64,000 nt of DNA from the NCBI GenBank assembly GCA_020634565.1, contig JACKBN010000005.1, positions 248,001-312,000 on the forward strand, in the 5' to 3' direction. The stretch comes from Ardenticatenaceae bacterium. Its GTDB lineage: Bacteria; Chloroflexota; Anaerolineae; Promineifilales; Promineifilaceae. Each line of letters opens with the position of its first letter. Positions within the stretch are counted from its first letter, which is position 1. Shown in pieces: positions 18,732 to 27,771 of the stretch. The position numbers were made by a program, and so were the translations under genes. Under the pieces are notes generated by a model. The model was not told the DNA's origin. It made no database searches and was given only the letters and a program-made list of their open reading frames with translations.

Positions 18732-21700
18732 ATGAAACGTCTCAACATCGTGCCTCGGCTGCTGATTGGCCACGCCATCATCCTTGTTCCCTTGCTCGCC
18801 TTTTTGCTGCTGCAAACGCCTGCCGTTTTTGCCGCCAACTGGACCGTCAACACCACCGCCGACAGCAGCGACGGCAGTTGCAACGACGGCACCTGTTCCC
18901 TGCGCGATGCCATCCTGGTTGCCGCCCCCGACGACATTATTGAGCTGCCCGCAGGAACTTATACACTCTCACCTGCATTAGGTTCGCTCAGTATTGCCAA
19001 ATCGCTGGAAATTGTGGGATTGGACGGAACGGCCGTTTCCACCATCATCGACGGCAACAACAGCACCCGCCTGTTTGACATCAGCTCCGGCACCACCACG
19101 TTTCGTAACCTGACGCTGCAAAATGGACAACCCGCCAGCGGCTCCGGCGGCGGCATCAACGCCACCGGAACCGGCAGCGTCGTTTTAGACAATGCCATCC
19201 TGCGCAACAACGTCAGTCCCAGCCACGGCGGCGGCATCATGCTGGCCGGTGGCTCACTCACCATCCAAAACGGCAGCGAAATCAGTGGCAACAGCGCCAC
19301 CCAAAACGGCGGCGGCGTTTACAGCAACAACGGCCCCGTCACTCTGAGCGACAGCTTGGTCAGCCAAAACACAGCCAGCAGCGGCGGCGGCATCGCCCTC
19401 AACCAGCCCAGCGCCACCCTGCTTATGGACAACAGCCAGATTCTCAACAACAGCGGTACAGCTCCCGGCCCCAACAGCTTCCCCGGTGGCGGCGTCCTCA
19501 TTACCAATGGTTCCGCCACCATTAACAGCGGTCTCATCAGCGGCAACACCGCCTTTCGCGGCGCGGGCATCATGCTCAACAACGGCACTGCCACCATCAA
19601 CGGCGGCACCCTCACCGACAATGAATCGAATTACGGCGGCGCGGTTTACGTGCGCCAAAGCAGCGCCCTGCTCACCGTCAACGGCGGCAGCATCACGGCC
19701 AATCGCTCCGTGGCCACCATTTTTGGCGGCGGCGCTTTTTACGTATTCCAGGGCAGCGTCGTGCAAAATGGTGGCGAAATTACAAATAATACGGCCGTAA
19801 ACTTTGGCGGCGCGATGGAAGTACGTTTTGGCAGCTTCACCATGAACGGTGGCACCCTTAGCGGCAACAGCGCCGGCAGTTGGGGCGGCGCCATCTACAA
19901 CGATGGCGGCACCGTCACCATCAACAGCGGCACGCTGGCCAACAACATTAGCAGCAGCAACGGCGGGGCCATCGCCACTGGCAGCGCCAGCGTGAACAAT
20001 TTGACCAACGCCACCCTCAGCGGCAACAGCGCCGTGGACGGCGGCGGCTTCTACAATACCGGCAGCGCCACGCTCAACAATGTCACCGTCTTTGGCAACA
20101 GCGGTGGTGGACTCAGCCAGCAAGGCGGCTCGATGAGCCTGGGCAACAGCATCGTGGCGGGCAACGGCAGCGACTGCACCGGCACGATTAACTCGCTCGG
20201 CTACAACCTCGTGCAAAACAGTGCAGGCTGCACGCTCAGCGGCACGCTCACGGGCAACATCTCCGGCGATCCGCAGCTCGCCCCGTTGACAAATAACGGC
20301 GGCAGCAGCCAGACCCATGCCATCGCTTTTGGCAGTCCGGCATTGGACGCCGCCAACAACGCCACCTGTGCCGCCAACGACCAGCGTGGCATCATGCGCC
20401 CACAAGACGGCAACGGCGACAGCAGCGCCCTCTGCGACATGGGTGCTTTTGAGCTAGAAACGTTCACCGGCCCCACACCGACGCCGACCAACACGGCCGT
20501 TCCCACGGCCACAGCCACAAATACGCCCATTCCCACCGCAACCAATACGGTTGCCCCCACCAATACCCCGACCGTTGGTCCCAGCCCGACAGCGACCAAT
20601 ACGGCAGCACCCACAAACACGGCAACGGCTACGAATACGGCCGTTCCCACCGCCACAGACGAACCCAGCAGCAGCTACACCTTCAGCGCCGAGGCCGACA
20701 CCACCCTGCTCAGCAATCGCCCCACCAGCAACTTTGGCCTCTCCAGCCAGCTCAGCGCCGATGCTTCACCGGAAATGTGGTCGCTGCTGCGCTTTAACGT
20801 GACGGGACTGCCCGGCAGCGTTACCAACGCCACGCTGCGCGTCTTCACCAGCAGCGATTCGACGCCTGGATTGATTGCCTCTGCCGTGACAGATAACAGT
20901 TGGGTAGAAACAGCCGTTACCTACAACACCGCCCCCACCATCGGCAGCGTGCTTAACAGCTCCGGCAGCATCAGTGCAGGCACCTGGGTGGAAATCGACG
21001 TCACCAGCCACATTTCTGGCGACGGCCTGTTTAGCCTGGCGCTCACTACCAGCGATGACAGTCGCATCAGCCTCAACAGCCGCGAAACGACAAGTCCGCC
21101 GGAACTGGTGGTGAACGTCGCCCTCGGCCCCACGCCGACGCCGACCAACACCGTGCCGCCCACGGCCACGGCCACCGCTACCAACACGCCGCTACCAACA
21201 AACACGCCCCTGCCCACCAATACACCAACCGTCGGCCCCAGCCCCACGCCAACCGCGACGGCAACCGCATCGCCTACGGCCACAGCAACACCGCTGCCCA
21301 CAGCCACCATGACGCCCTCGCCAACGGCCGTTCCTGGCAGCCTCACCACCATTTACATCAGCCTCAGCAGCGACGCCAGCGTCGGCGGGCTGAACGTGGC
21401 GGATGAGGACGTGCTGGCCTACGACCTCAACAGCAGCACATGGTCCTTAATTATCGACGGCTCTGATTTGGGCTTTGGCGTCAACGACATTGACGCACTG
21501 CACCGCCTGAACGATGGCAGCTTCCTGATCAGCCTGGAGCGCGCCCAATCCATCGGCAGTTTGGGCACGGTAGACGATTCGGAACTGTTCCAGTTCATCC
21601 CCACCAGCCTGGGTGACAGCACCAGCGGTACGCTGCTGCGCTACCTGGATGGCACGGATGTGGGACTCAGCTCCGGTGGTGAAGATGTGGATAGTGGCGG

Positions 21701-22094
21701 TCTGACGCCAGACGGCCGTCCTCTCGTGAGCACGCTCGGTGGCTACTTTGCTGGCGTCAGCGGCGACAGCAGCGACCTGATTGTGTTGGACGGCGCAACT
21801 TTAGGCGATCCCACCAGCGGTACCTGGGCACTCTACTTCGATGGCTCGGATGTGGAATTGACGGACAGCACGGAAAACATCAGCGCCAGCTGGATCGATG
21901 GCAGCAATGGCGACATCTACCTGAGCACCAGCGGCGCGTTTAGCGTCACCGGGGCCAGCGGCGACGCCAGCGACATCTTCGTTTGCACCCCACTCAGCCT
22001 GGGCGAGACAACCAGCTGCACCTATTCGCTTTTCTGGAACGGTGGGAATTTTGGTCTCAGCGGCCTGGCCATCGACGCGCTGTCAATTGATTAA
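18732..22094 (+). CDS. Secreted CSLREAD beta-helix protein with DNRLRE-like domain and Thr/Pro linkers (paralogue 3)
   Basis: 1120 aa. The signal peptide ends near residue 35 (VFA-ANW); the CSLREAD block is CNDGTCSLRDAILVA and the beta-helix reaches about residue 575. Instead of Calx-beta domains it continues with a Thr/Pro linker (about 580-643), a DNRLRE/CBM96-like beta-sandwich (about 646-798; SWVETAVTYNTAP is typical), a second Thr/Pro linker (about 798-868) and a C-terminal domain of repeated ISLSSDASVGGL, DLIVLDGATLGDPTSGTW and IFVCTPLSLGETTS units that looks propeller-like. It lacks the LPF-VKP tail of its sisters. The ATG at 18732 is supported by AGGAG 11 bases upstream. Role inferred as surface adhesion or polysaccharide contact. 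Confidence 0.85.
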   Translation: MKRLNIVPRLLIGHAIILVPLLAFLLLQTPAVFAANWTVNTTADSSDGSCNDGTCSLRDAILVAAPDDIIELPAGTYTLSPALGSLSIAKSLEIVGLDGTAVSTIIDGNNSTRLFDISSGTTTFRNLTLQNGQPASGSGGGINATGTGSVVLDNAILRNNVSPSHGGGIMLAGGSLTIQNGSEISGNSATQNGGGVYSNNGPVTLSDSLVSQNTASSGGGIALNQPSATLLMDNSQILNNSGTAPGPNSFPGGGVLITNGSATINSGLISGNTAFRGAGIMLNNGTATINGGTLTDNESNYGGAVYVRQSSALLTVNGGSITANRSVATIFGGGAFYVFQGSVVQNGGEITNNTAVNFGGAMEVRFGSFTMNGGTLSGNSAGSWGGAIYNDGGTVTINSGTLANNISSSNGGAIATGSASVNNLTNATLSGNSAVDGGGFYNTGSATLNNVTVFGNSGGGLSQQGGSMSLGNSIVAGNGSDCTGTINSLGYNLVQNSAGCTLSGTLTGNISGDPQLAPLTNNGGSSQTHAIAFGSPALDAANNATCAANDQRGIMRPQDGNGDSSALCDMGAFELETFTGPTPTPTNTAVPTATATNTPIPTATNTVAPTNTPTVGPSPTATNTAAPTNTATATNTAVPTATDEPSSSYTFSAEADTTLLSNRPTSNFGLSSQLSADASPEMWSLLRFNVTGLPGSVTNATLRVFTSSDSTPGLIASAVTDNSWVETAVTYNTAPTIGSVLNSSGSISAGTWVEIDVTSHISGDGLFSLALTTSDDSRISLNSRETTSPPELVVNVALGPTPTPTNTVPPTATATATNTPLPTNTPLPTNTPTVGPSPTPTATATASPTATATPLPTATMTPSPTAVPGSLTTIYISLSSDASVGGLNVADEDVLAYDLNSSTWSLIIDGSDLGFGVNDIDALHRLNDGSFLISLERAQSIGSLGTVDDSELFQFIPTSLGDSTSGTLLRYLDGTDVGLSSGGEDVDSGGLTPDGRPLVSTLGGYFAGVSGDSSDLIVLDGATLGDPTSGTWALYFDGSDVELTDSTENISASWIDGSNGDIYLSTSGAFSVTGASGDASDIFVCTPLSLGETTSCTYSLFWNGGNFGLSGLAIDALSID

Positions 22095-22101
22095 ACGCTT
22101 G

Positions 22102-22160
22102 GCCACAGAGCGCACAGAGGAAAAAGAGAAAATCTCTTGATTCTCTGTGCGCTCTGTGGC
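22102..22160. terminator. 18-bp inverted repeat of the CACAGAG class
   Basis: A perfect 18-bp stem (GCCACAGAGCGCACAGAG at 22102-22119; complement at 22143-22160) has a 23-base loop. It lies between the convergent ends of paralogue 3 and the esterase gene, so it can terminate transcription from both sides. Confidence 0.75.
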
Positions 22161-22163
22161 AAA

Positions 22164-22913
22164 TTATTCACTTCCCCGATAAGAATCTAGCAAATCGTAT
22201 AGTTCAGCTCCGGTCAAGTTTTGAATGACGTGGCCCTCGTTGGGCACGATGGTGAGGCTCACCTGCCCGCCCAAGCTCTGCAACTCGGCCTCGGTGGCAG
22301 TCATTTGTTCCACCCAGCGGGTGTCGGTTTCGCCCACGTACATCGTGATGGGGATGTCCGTGAGTTTGTCGAGCTGCTCAAAATCTGCGGACTGAGGGAA
22401 GCCAGGAACGGCCGTTAACGACCAAAACTTCCCAGGCATCATAGTCGCTATCCGAAATGAGCTAATGCCCCCGTTGCTCACCCCGCCCACATGAAACTTG
22501 CCCCCTTCTGGCGGATAAAGCGCTTCGATCCGCTGCAAAAATTCGGGCAGATATTGCTCAGACCCCTGGAAAAAGAGCGTGCCACCGGGTGCCACCGGAC
22601 TCACCACCACCCAGCCACGCGCCTGTGCCTCAGCACCCCAGTAGCTATTGCCCGCCACCACCATCGCCCGCGTTTGCGGCCCCGGCGGGAAGGCAATTAG
22701 CACCGGATACGTCTCGCCATCCACAAAATCATTCGGCAGCACCACGCCGTATTCCAGCGGCGTGCCATCTGCCATTGTCATCTCAAAATAGGTAATCATG
22801 CCATCTTCTCCAAGGGAAATTGGTGCGGGAAAGGGCGTCGGTGTGGGTGATACGGCCGTACAGCCCAGCAGCAACAAACAGATCAGCAAAAGAACAATTC
22901 GGTTAACCATCAC
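22164..22913 (-). CDS. Alpha/beta-hydrolase lipoprotein (esterase/PHB depolymerase-like)
   Basis: 249-aa lipoprotein: hydrophobic leader then lipobox LLLGC, followed by a Pro/Thr linker. The mature part is an alpha/beta hydrolase with nucleophile elbow GGVSNGGIS, a likely acid in VGETDTRW and the histidine in NEGHVI. The layout resembles secreted poly-hydroxybutyrate depolymerase or feruloyl esterase-like proteins; the substrate is not readable. The start overlaps the end of the bestrophin-like gene by 11 bases, so the two are probably co-transcribed. Confidence 0.82.
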   Translation of the reverse strand: MMVNRIVLLLICLLLLGCTAVSPTPTPFPAPISLGEDGMITYFEMTMADGTPLEYGVVLPNDFVDGETYPVLIAFPPGPQTRAMVVAGNSYWGAEAQARGWVVVSPVAPGGTLFFQGSEQYLPEFLQRIEALYPPEGGKFHVGGVSNGGISSFRIATMMPGKFWSLTAVPGFPQSADFEQLDKLTDIPITMYVGETDTRWVEQMTATEAELQSLGGQVSLTIVPNEGHVIQNLTGAELYDLLDSYRGSE

Positions 22914-23688
22914 TTTCTACCAAAGCCAACGCCTGATACTCAGCCGCGACATCCAAACGCAAATCATCAGAGCCCACGCCATCAAACGGATTTTCCAGAT
23001 GGTCCTGAATGTTATCCAGGCTCACCAGCACCAGGCTGTAAATAGCCGCCACTACGTAACCCGCCAGCGGATGTTCCGGATAGGAGATGTAAGCAAAATA
23101 AGGGCCAAACAGCATCGGAAACAGGTTCAAAAAGAGGCGGCTGTAGGCGCGCAGCGCCAGCGGTGTGCGGTAGCTGGCGATATTGTTCATCTTCTCAAAA
23201 TCAACGATGAGCTGGCGCAAATATTGATTGGCGCGCGATATCTCGTTAGCGGGCACGCCAGCGGCACGCAGCAGTTCATGCGAGCGCGAATACTCGGCAA
23301 AGATGGCGTAGATTTGCTGTTTCGTCTGGCTTTGTTCGTGTCCGTTGCTGGTGAAATGATGGGAAACGGCCGTTAACAACCGTCCCAACAAATCAATCGC
23401 CCGTGCAGAATGATCAATTGCCTCCTCCGGCCATTCACGATGGGCAAACACCAGCGCCACGCCATTCGCCTTCAGGCTGGCAAACGCCTGCAGCGCATCT
23501 TCCCGCCGCTTGTACGCGCTGTTGATGGAAAAAACCAGCGGAAACACCACAGCAATCCCAATAAGCGTGGTGGGCAAATCGACCAGAAAATCAAGCTGGC
23601 GGCATAAAAACACCACCACCAAAGCCAACGCGGTGACGATTAAAGTATGAGAATCAACTATTTTGCTAAATTGTTTGATTGTCTGCAT
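22903..23688 (-). CDS. Bestrophin-like membrane protein
   Basis: 261 aa with two N-terminal membrane segments (residues about 15-55) and two further ones near 185-225. The block QDHLENPFDGVGSDDLRLD near the C-terminus is the conserved cytosolic signature of bestrophin-type anion channels and their bacterial relatives. A long soluble helical region lies between the membrane pairs. Probably forms an ion channel in the cytoplasmic membrane; selectivity cannot be told. It overlaps the esterase gene downstream. Confidence 0.75.
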   Translation of the reverse strand: MQTIKQFSKIVDSHTLIVTALALVVVFLCRQLDFLVDLPTTLIGIAVVFPLVFSINSAYKRREDALQAFASLKANGVALVFAHREWPEEAIDHSARAIDLLGRLLTAVSHHFTSNGHEQSQTKQQIYAIFAEYSRSHELLRAAGVPANEISRANQYLRQLIVDFEKMNNIASYRTPLALRAYSRLFLNLFPMLFGPYFAYISYPEHPLAGYVVAAIYSLVLVSLDNIQDHLENPFDGVGSDDLRLDVAAEYQALALVESDG

Positions 23689-23748
23689 GACGACGAGGAT
23701 TTTTTTGAGCGTGATCGAGTTGTTGATTAAGTGCCTTTCCGAATATTT

Positions 23749-23822
23749 GCCACAGAGTCCACAGAGAGCTTAGAGGCGAAGATTCATTTCTCAAATTTCT
23801 CTTTTTCCTCTGTGGCTTTTTT
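23749..23822. repeat. CACAGAG-class inverted repeat with T6 tail
   Basis: GCCACAGAG (23749-23757) pairs with CTCTGTGGC (23808-23816), and TTTTTT follows at 23817-23822. A second CACAGAG copy sits next to the left arm. On the plus strand this is a good intrinsic-terminator shape, yet no plus-strand gene ends here, which suggests a dispersed repeat rather than a dedicated terminator. Confidence 0.55.
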
Positions 23823-23965
23823 GGATAGGCTCTAAGTTTGGCGCAATCGTAAACAGTTTGGCCGCTTTTGGCAACCTGCAAAACAAACTGCTGCCCGCTG
23901 CCGCACGGCCGTTTCCAGCCAGAATGCGCCAGCGAGCAGCAATAATCTATCTCACAAACAGCAAA

Positions 23966-26302
23966 TTAACCTTTCGTCATCGCGGGCTTGGCGGTGATGC
24001 CCGTGACCAGCTCTTTTTTAGACCGCACGATGGCCCATCCCAGAATCACCAAAATGAGCGCAATGATAACGGCCGTTCCCAACGTCATCTGATCATACTG
24101 CACAATAATTGGCGCCAAAATCAGGCTCACCATGTTAACAACCTTGATCATCGGGTTTAGCGCCGGACCCGCCGTATCCTTCAGCGGATCGCCCACCGTG
24201 TCGCCAACCACGCTGGCCGTGTGCCGCGCCGACCCTTTGCCCAGATTGCGTGCCGGGTCGCTCACCTCATCCTCAATCTTCTTCTTGGCATTGTCCCAGG
24301 CGCCGCCCGCGTTCGACATGAACACCGCCAACAGCTGCCCCGACAAAATGATGCCCGCCTGGAAGCCGCCCAGCGCCTCCACGTGCAGCAGCAAACCCAC
24401 AGCAATCGGCACCAAAATGGCGATGAGCGCCAGATTGATGAGATCGCGCTGGGCCGCCACCGTGGAGATGGTCACCGCCCGCCGATAATCTGGCTTCACC
24501 GTGCCTTCCAGAATGCCAGGAATCTTGAACTGACGCCGCACCTCGGCCACCATCTGGCCCGCCGCCCGGCTTACCGACTTGATCGCCAGCGAAGAGAACA
24601 GCCAGGGCAGCGCCCCGCCCAGCAGCAAGCCAATAAACACCAACGGCTCCGACACGCGAATGCCCGAAGCCAAAGCGTCGGGATCGATGCGGGTGACATC
24701 TGTGATGAAGGAGCCAAAGAGCGAAACGGCCGCAATCACCGCCGACCCAATCGCAATGCCCTTCGTGATCGCTTTGGTCGTGTTCCCCACCGCATCCAGG
24801 TCGGCCATGATTTGCCGCGCCTCTTCATCCAGGCCCGCCATTTCGCCGATGCCGTTGGCGTTGTCCACAATCGGCCCAAAGGAGTCCATCGCCACGTTGT
24901 TACCCGTCAGCGTCAACATACCGATGCCGGTCATCGCCACGCCGTACAGCACAAAGGTCACCTGAATCGCGCCAGCCGTAAAGGCGGAGCTGGAGCTCAT
25001 AAATTCCGCCACCGGCATGCCGCTGTAGATGAGAAGCGCCGCGCCAATTGTGATGGCAATGACCACCGCCGACCAAACGCTGGACTCATACCCCACGCTC
25101 AGGCCAGACAAGATGGTTGTGGCTGGTCCACTTTTGGTGCTCTTTTTGATTTCCTCCACCGGCTTGGCGTGCGACCCGGTGAAGTAATCGGTCAGCCGAT
25201 CAATCAAGATGGCCAGCATCACGCCAGCGGTGGTGGACAAGAACGGCCGCCACCAGCCACCCGGCACGCCACGCATGTAAAAGAACGCCACCAGCCCAAA
25301 CAGCACCACCGAAATCACAGCCGAGGTGAGGAAGCCACGAAAGATTGCCGCCATCGCGTCCCCACGGCCGTCTGACTGTCCTTTCACCAAATAAGTGCCA
25401 ATAATCGAAGCCAGCACGCCAATACCGCGCACCAGCAGCGGATACAAAATCCACTCAATGTGCCCGGTAATCGCCGTGAGAGCAATGCCCAAAATCAGGC
25501 CAGAAACAATCGTCACCTCGTACGATTCAAAGATGTCGGCGGCCATGCCGGCACAGTCGCCCACGTTATCACCCACCAGGTCAGCAATAACGGCCGCATT
25601 GCGCGGATCATCTTCCTCCATGCCCTGTTCTACCTTACCCACCAGGTCAGCCCCTACATCGGCCGCTTTGGTGTAGATGCCACCGCCCACCCGCATGAAC
25701 AAAGCCAGCAGCGTACCGCCAAAACCAAAGCCCAGCAGCGCATCCGGCGCGGCCTTGCCAAAGTAGACAAACAGAATCGTGCCACCAAACAATCCCAAAC
25801 CATCGGTGAGCATGCCGGTGATGGTGCCTGCACGATAGGCAATTTTGAGCGCGTCACGGAAGCTGGTGCGAGCGGCAGCAGCCACGCGCACATTCCCCTG
25901 CACCGCCATGCGCATACCAATTTGCCCCACCGTCAGGGAAAACGTTGCCCCTAAAACAAAGCCAATCGCCCGGCCAAAGCCAACAATCAAGCGGATGCTC
26001 TCTTCGCTGCGCCCGGCAAACCGTTCCATCGCCTCTGGCGTTGGCTCTACGATATAGACGCTCATGAAGAGCAAAACTGTGAGTAAAACAATAAATGGGA
26101 GAATGGTGCGCAGCTGCCGTGAAAGATACGCATCTGCCCCTTGCCGGATTGCCTCCCAGACTTCCTGCATTGCGACGGTGCCTTTGTTTTCACGTAAAAC
26201 CTGCCTGCGCAGGAAAATTGCGTACATCAAACCAAGAATCGCGGTTGCCAGAACTAACCAAACAGCAATCGTCTCAAACGTTGTTAAGCCCATTGTACTC
26301 AT
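23966..26302 (-). CDS. hppA: Membrane-bound proton-translocating pyrophosphatase
   Basis: 778-aa integral membrane pump with about 16 membrane helices that couples pyrophosphate hydrolysis to ion export. Catalytic loops are intact: DVGADLVGKVE, DDPRNAAVIADLVGDNVGD and SNAGGAWDNAKKKIE. The diagnostic segment reads GNTTKA: lysine here marks the K+-independent subfamily, which pumps H+, whereas K+-dependent enzymes have alanine. An AGGAGG site lies 9 bases before the ATG at 26302. Likely salvages energy from biosynthetic PPi, useful under energy limitation or stress. The gene is monocistronic. Confidence 0.96.
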   Translation of the reverse strand: MSTMGLTTFETIAVWLVLATAILGLMYAIFLRRQVLRENKGTVAMQEVWEAIRQGADAYLSRQLRTILPFIVLLTVLLFMSVYIVEPTPEAMERFAGRSEESIRLIVGFGRAIGFVLGATFSLTVGQIGMRMAVQGNVRVAAAARTSFRDALKIAYRAGTITGMLTDGLGLFGGTILFVYFGKAAPDALLGFGFGGTLLALFMRVGGGIYTKAADVGADLVGKVEQGMEEDDPRNAAVIADLVGDNVGDCAGMAADIFESYEVTIVSGLILGIALTAITGHIEWILYPLLVRGIGVLASIIGTYLVKGQSDGRGDAMAAIFRGFLTSAVISVVLFGLVAFFYMRGVPGGWWRPFLSTTAGVMLAILIDRLTDYFTGSHAKPVEEIKKSTKSGPATTILSGLSVGYESSVWSAVVIAITIGAALLIYSGMPVAEFMSSSSAFTAGAIQVTFVLYGVAMTGIGMLTLTGNNVAMDSFGPIVDNANGIGEMAGLDEEARQIMADLDAVGNTTKAITKGIAIGSAVIAAVSLFGSFITDVTRIDPDALASGIRVSEPLVFIGLLLGGALPWLFSSLAIKSVSRAAGQMVAEVRRQFKIPGILEGTVKPDYRRAVTISTVAAQRDLINLALIAILVPIAVGLLLHVEALGGFQAGIILSGQLLAVFMSNAGGAWDNAKKKIEDEVSDPARNLGKGSARHTASVVGDTVGDPLKDTAGPALNPMIKVVNMVSLILAPIIVQYDQMTLGTAVIIALILVILGWAIVRSKKELVTGITAKPAMTKG

Positions 26303-26601
26303 GAAGCAAAACCTCCTTTAGACACAAAGTGCCTCCAGATTGAACTATCAGATTCGGTTAGAACAGAAAGTGGGAAGCTATCAGGTTGTAAAATTACAGG
26401 GGATGAGCGGTACGTACGACATTTTGTACAACTCAAGCAAGGGTATCACAGGGATCATTATGGCATACATCCCACGGGGTCATGAGTGACACATGTCACG
26501 CTCAAATATGATATCTGTCATTTGCTCAATTTCAGAAATTCAGGTCGGAATTCGCTTCGCTATGCGTTGACGCCTGCCTGGGCTGACCGTATACTCTCGC
26601 C
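26303..26601. promoter_or_regulatory. Divergent intergenic region with CRP/FNR-like operator
   Basis: This 299-base region separates hppA (minus) and the aminotransferase (plus). At 26486-26499 there is a perfect inverted repeat GTGACA-CA-TGTCAC, which fits the GTGA-N6-TCAC pattern of CRP/FNR-family sites. It is about 103 bases before the aminotransferase start and 184 from hppA. A related ATCTGTCAT segment follows at about 26513. No other element was recognised. Confidence 0.4.
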
Positions 26602-27768
26602 ATGCAAACATCTCAACGCCTCCAATTATTTCGTGAATCTGTGATCCGTGACATGACCCGGCTGGCTCTAAAGCACAATGCTATCAATCTCAGCCAGGGT
26701 TTCCCCGATTTTGATACGCCAGAGCCGGTGAAGGAAGCGGCCGTTCAGGCCATCCAAAACGGTATGAACCAATACGCTATCACCTGGGGCTATGCGCCGC
26801 TGCGCGAAAAGCTGGCGGAACTGTACACGCAGCGACTTGGCTGGGAGGTGCACCCGGACAAACACGTCACCGTCACCTGTGGCGTGAGTGAGGGGATTAT
26901 TACGGCCGTTCAATCCATCCTCAACCCCGGCGACGAAATTCTCATCCTGGAACCGGCCCACGACAATTTTCGGCCGTCGGCCTTTATTGCCAACGCGGTG
27001 CCGGTCTCGGTGGCTCTGGAAGCGCCGGATTACCGGCTGGAAGCGGACAAGCTACGCGCGGTCATCACCCCCAAAACGAAGGCGATGCTGCTCAACACGC
27101 CGCACAATCCTACCGGACGTGTGTTTGATGCTGATGAGATCGCGGGCGTGATTGAGGTGGTGCTGGAAAACGATCTGGTGCTGATTACCGATGAGATTTA
27201 TGACCGCATTTTGTACGACGGCCGTATTCACCAATCCCCCGGCGGTTTAGAACCCCTCAGAGAGCGCACCATCACCATTGGCGGGCTAGGCAAAACGTTT
27301 GCCATGACCGGCTGGCGGCTGGGCTACGTCATCGCCCCGGAGCGGTTTGCGCTGGGCATCCGCACTTTGCACGACTTCACAACGATTTGCGCCGCCACGC
27401 CGCTGCAAGCCGCCGCCGTCGCCGCGCTTTCCCTGCCGGAGAGCTTCTTCGAGCAAACCACCCGTAACTACCACCAACGCCGCGCCCTGATGATGGAAAT
27501 TTTGACGCAAGCGGGCTTCCAGGCCAGTACGCCGCAAGGCGCCTACTACATCATGGCCGACTACAGCCAGCTGCCTATCCCGCAGGCCAGCCTGCCGCCA
27601 ACCGAGTTTGCTTACTTTATGGCCTCAGAAGTGGGTGTGGCGGTGGTGCCGGGGGACAGTTTTTACTCGCTGGATGGCTACGGCCGTTCCCACATCCGGT
27701 TCGCCTACCCCAAAAAGCTAACCACCCTGGAGCAAGCTGGCGAACGCTTGCTGGCCCAACTCAGATAG
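26602..27768 (+). CDS. PLP-dependent class I/II aminotransferase
   Basis: 388-aa cytosolic fold-type I aminotransferase. Marks are NLSQGFPDFDTPEPV at the N-terminus, the PLP phosphate-binding region near VTCGVSEGI, NTPHNPTGRVF, ITDEIYDRI, and the Schiff-base lysine in GLGKTFAMTGWRLGY. The pattern is closest to the kynurenine/methionine (YbdL-like) aminotransferases; substrate remains open. The methyltransferase gene starts 3 bases after its stop codon, so the two are co-transcribed. Confidence 0.9.
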   Translation: MQTSQRLQLFRESVIRDMTRLALKHNAINLSQGFPDFDTPEPVKEAAVQAIQNGMNQYAITWGYAPLREKLAELYTQRLGWEVHPDKHVTVTCGVSEGIITAVQSILNPGDEILILEPAHDNFRPSAFIANAVPVSVALEAPDYRLEADKLRAVITPKTKAMLLNTPHNPTGRVFDADEIAGVIEVVLENDLVLITDEIYDRILYDGRIHQSPGGLEPLRERTITIGGLGKTFAMTGWRLGYVIAPERFALGIRTLHDFTTICAATPLQAAAVAALSLPESFFEQTTRNYHQRRALMMEILTQAGFQASTPQGAYYIMADYSQLPIPQASLPPTEFAYFMASEVGVAVVPGDSFYSLDGYGRSHIRFAYPKKLTTLEQAGERLLAQLR

Positions 27769-27771
27769 CAG

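Noticed and set aside
12040..20100. CRISPR-like or minisatellite arrays in 12-20 kb
   Set aside because: The repeats are degenerate coding repeats (GGCGG for Gly turns and Calx-beta blocks) with no constant spacer length or exact repeat unit.
19254..20405. 383-codon minus-strand frame opposite paralogue 3
   Set aside because: Ala/Gly/Val-rich mirror of the repetitive beta-helix coding sequence; no start region or motif of its own.
22852..22859. Individual ACGGCCGT copies as local operators of single genes
   Set aside because: They occur throughout coding and non-coding DNA at similar spacing, so a gene-specific regulatory role is unlikely for any one copy.
24221..25375. 384-codon plus-strand frame opposite hppA
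   Set aside because: Antisense shadow; composition rich in His, Arg and Gln, no motif, and hppA is complete on the other strand.
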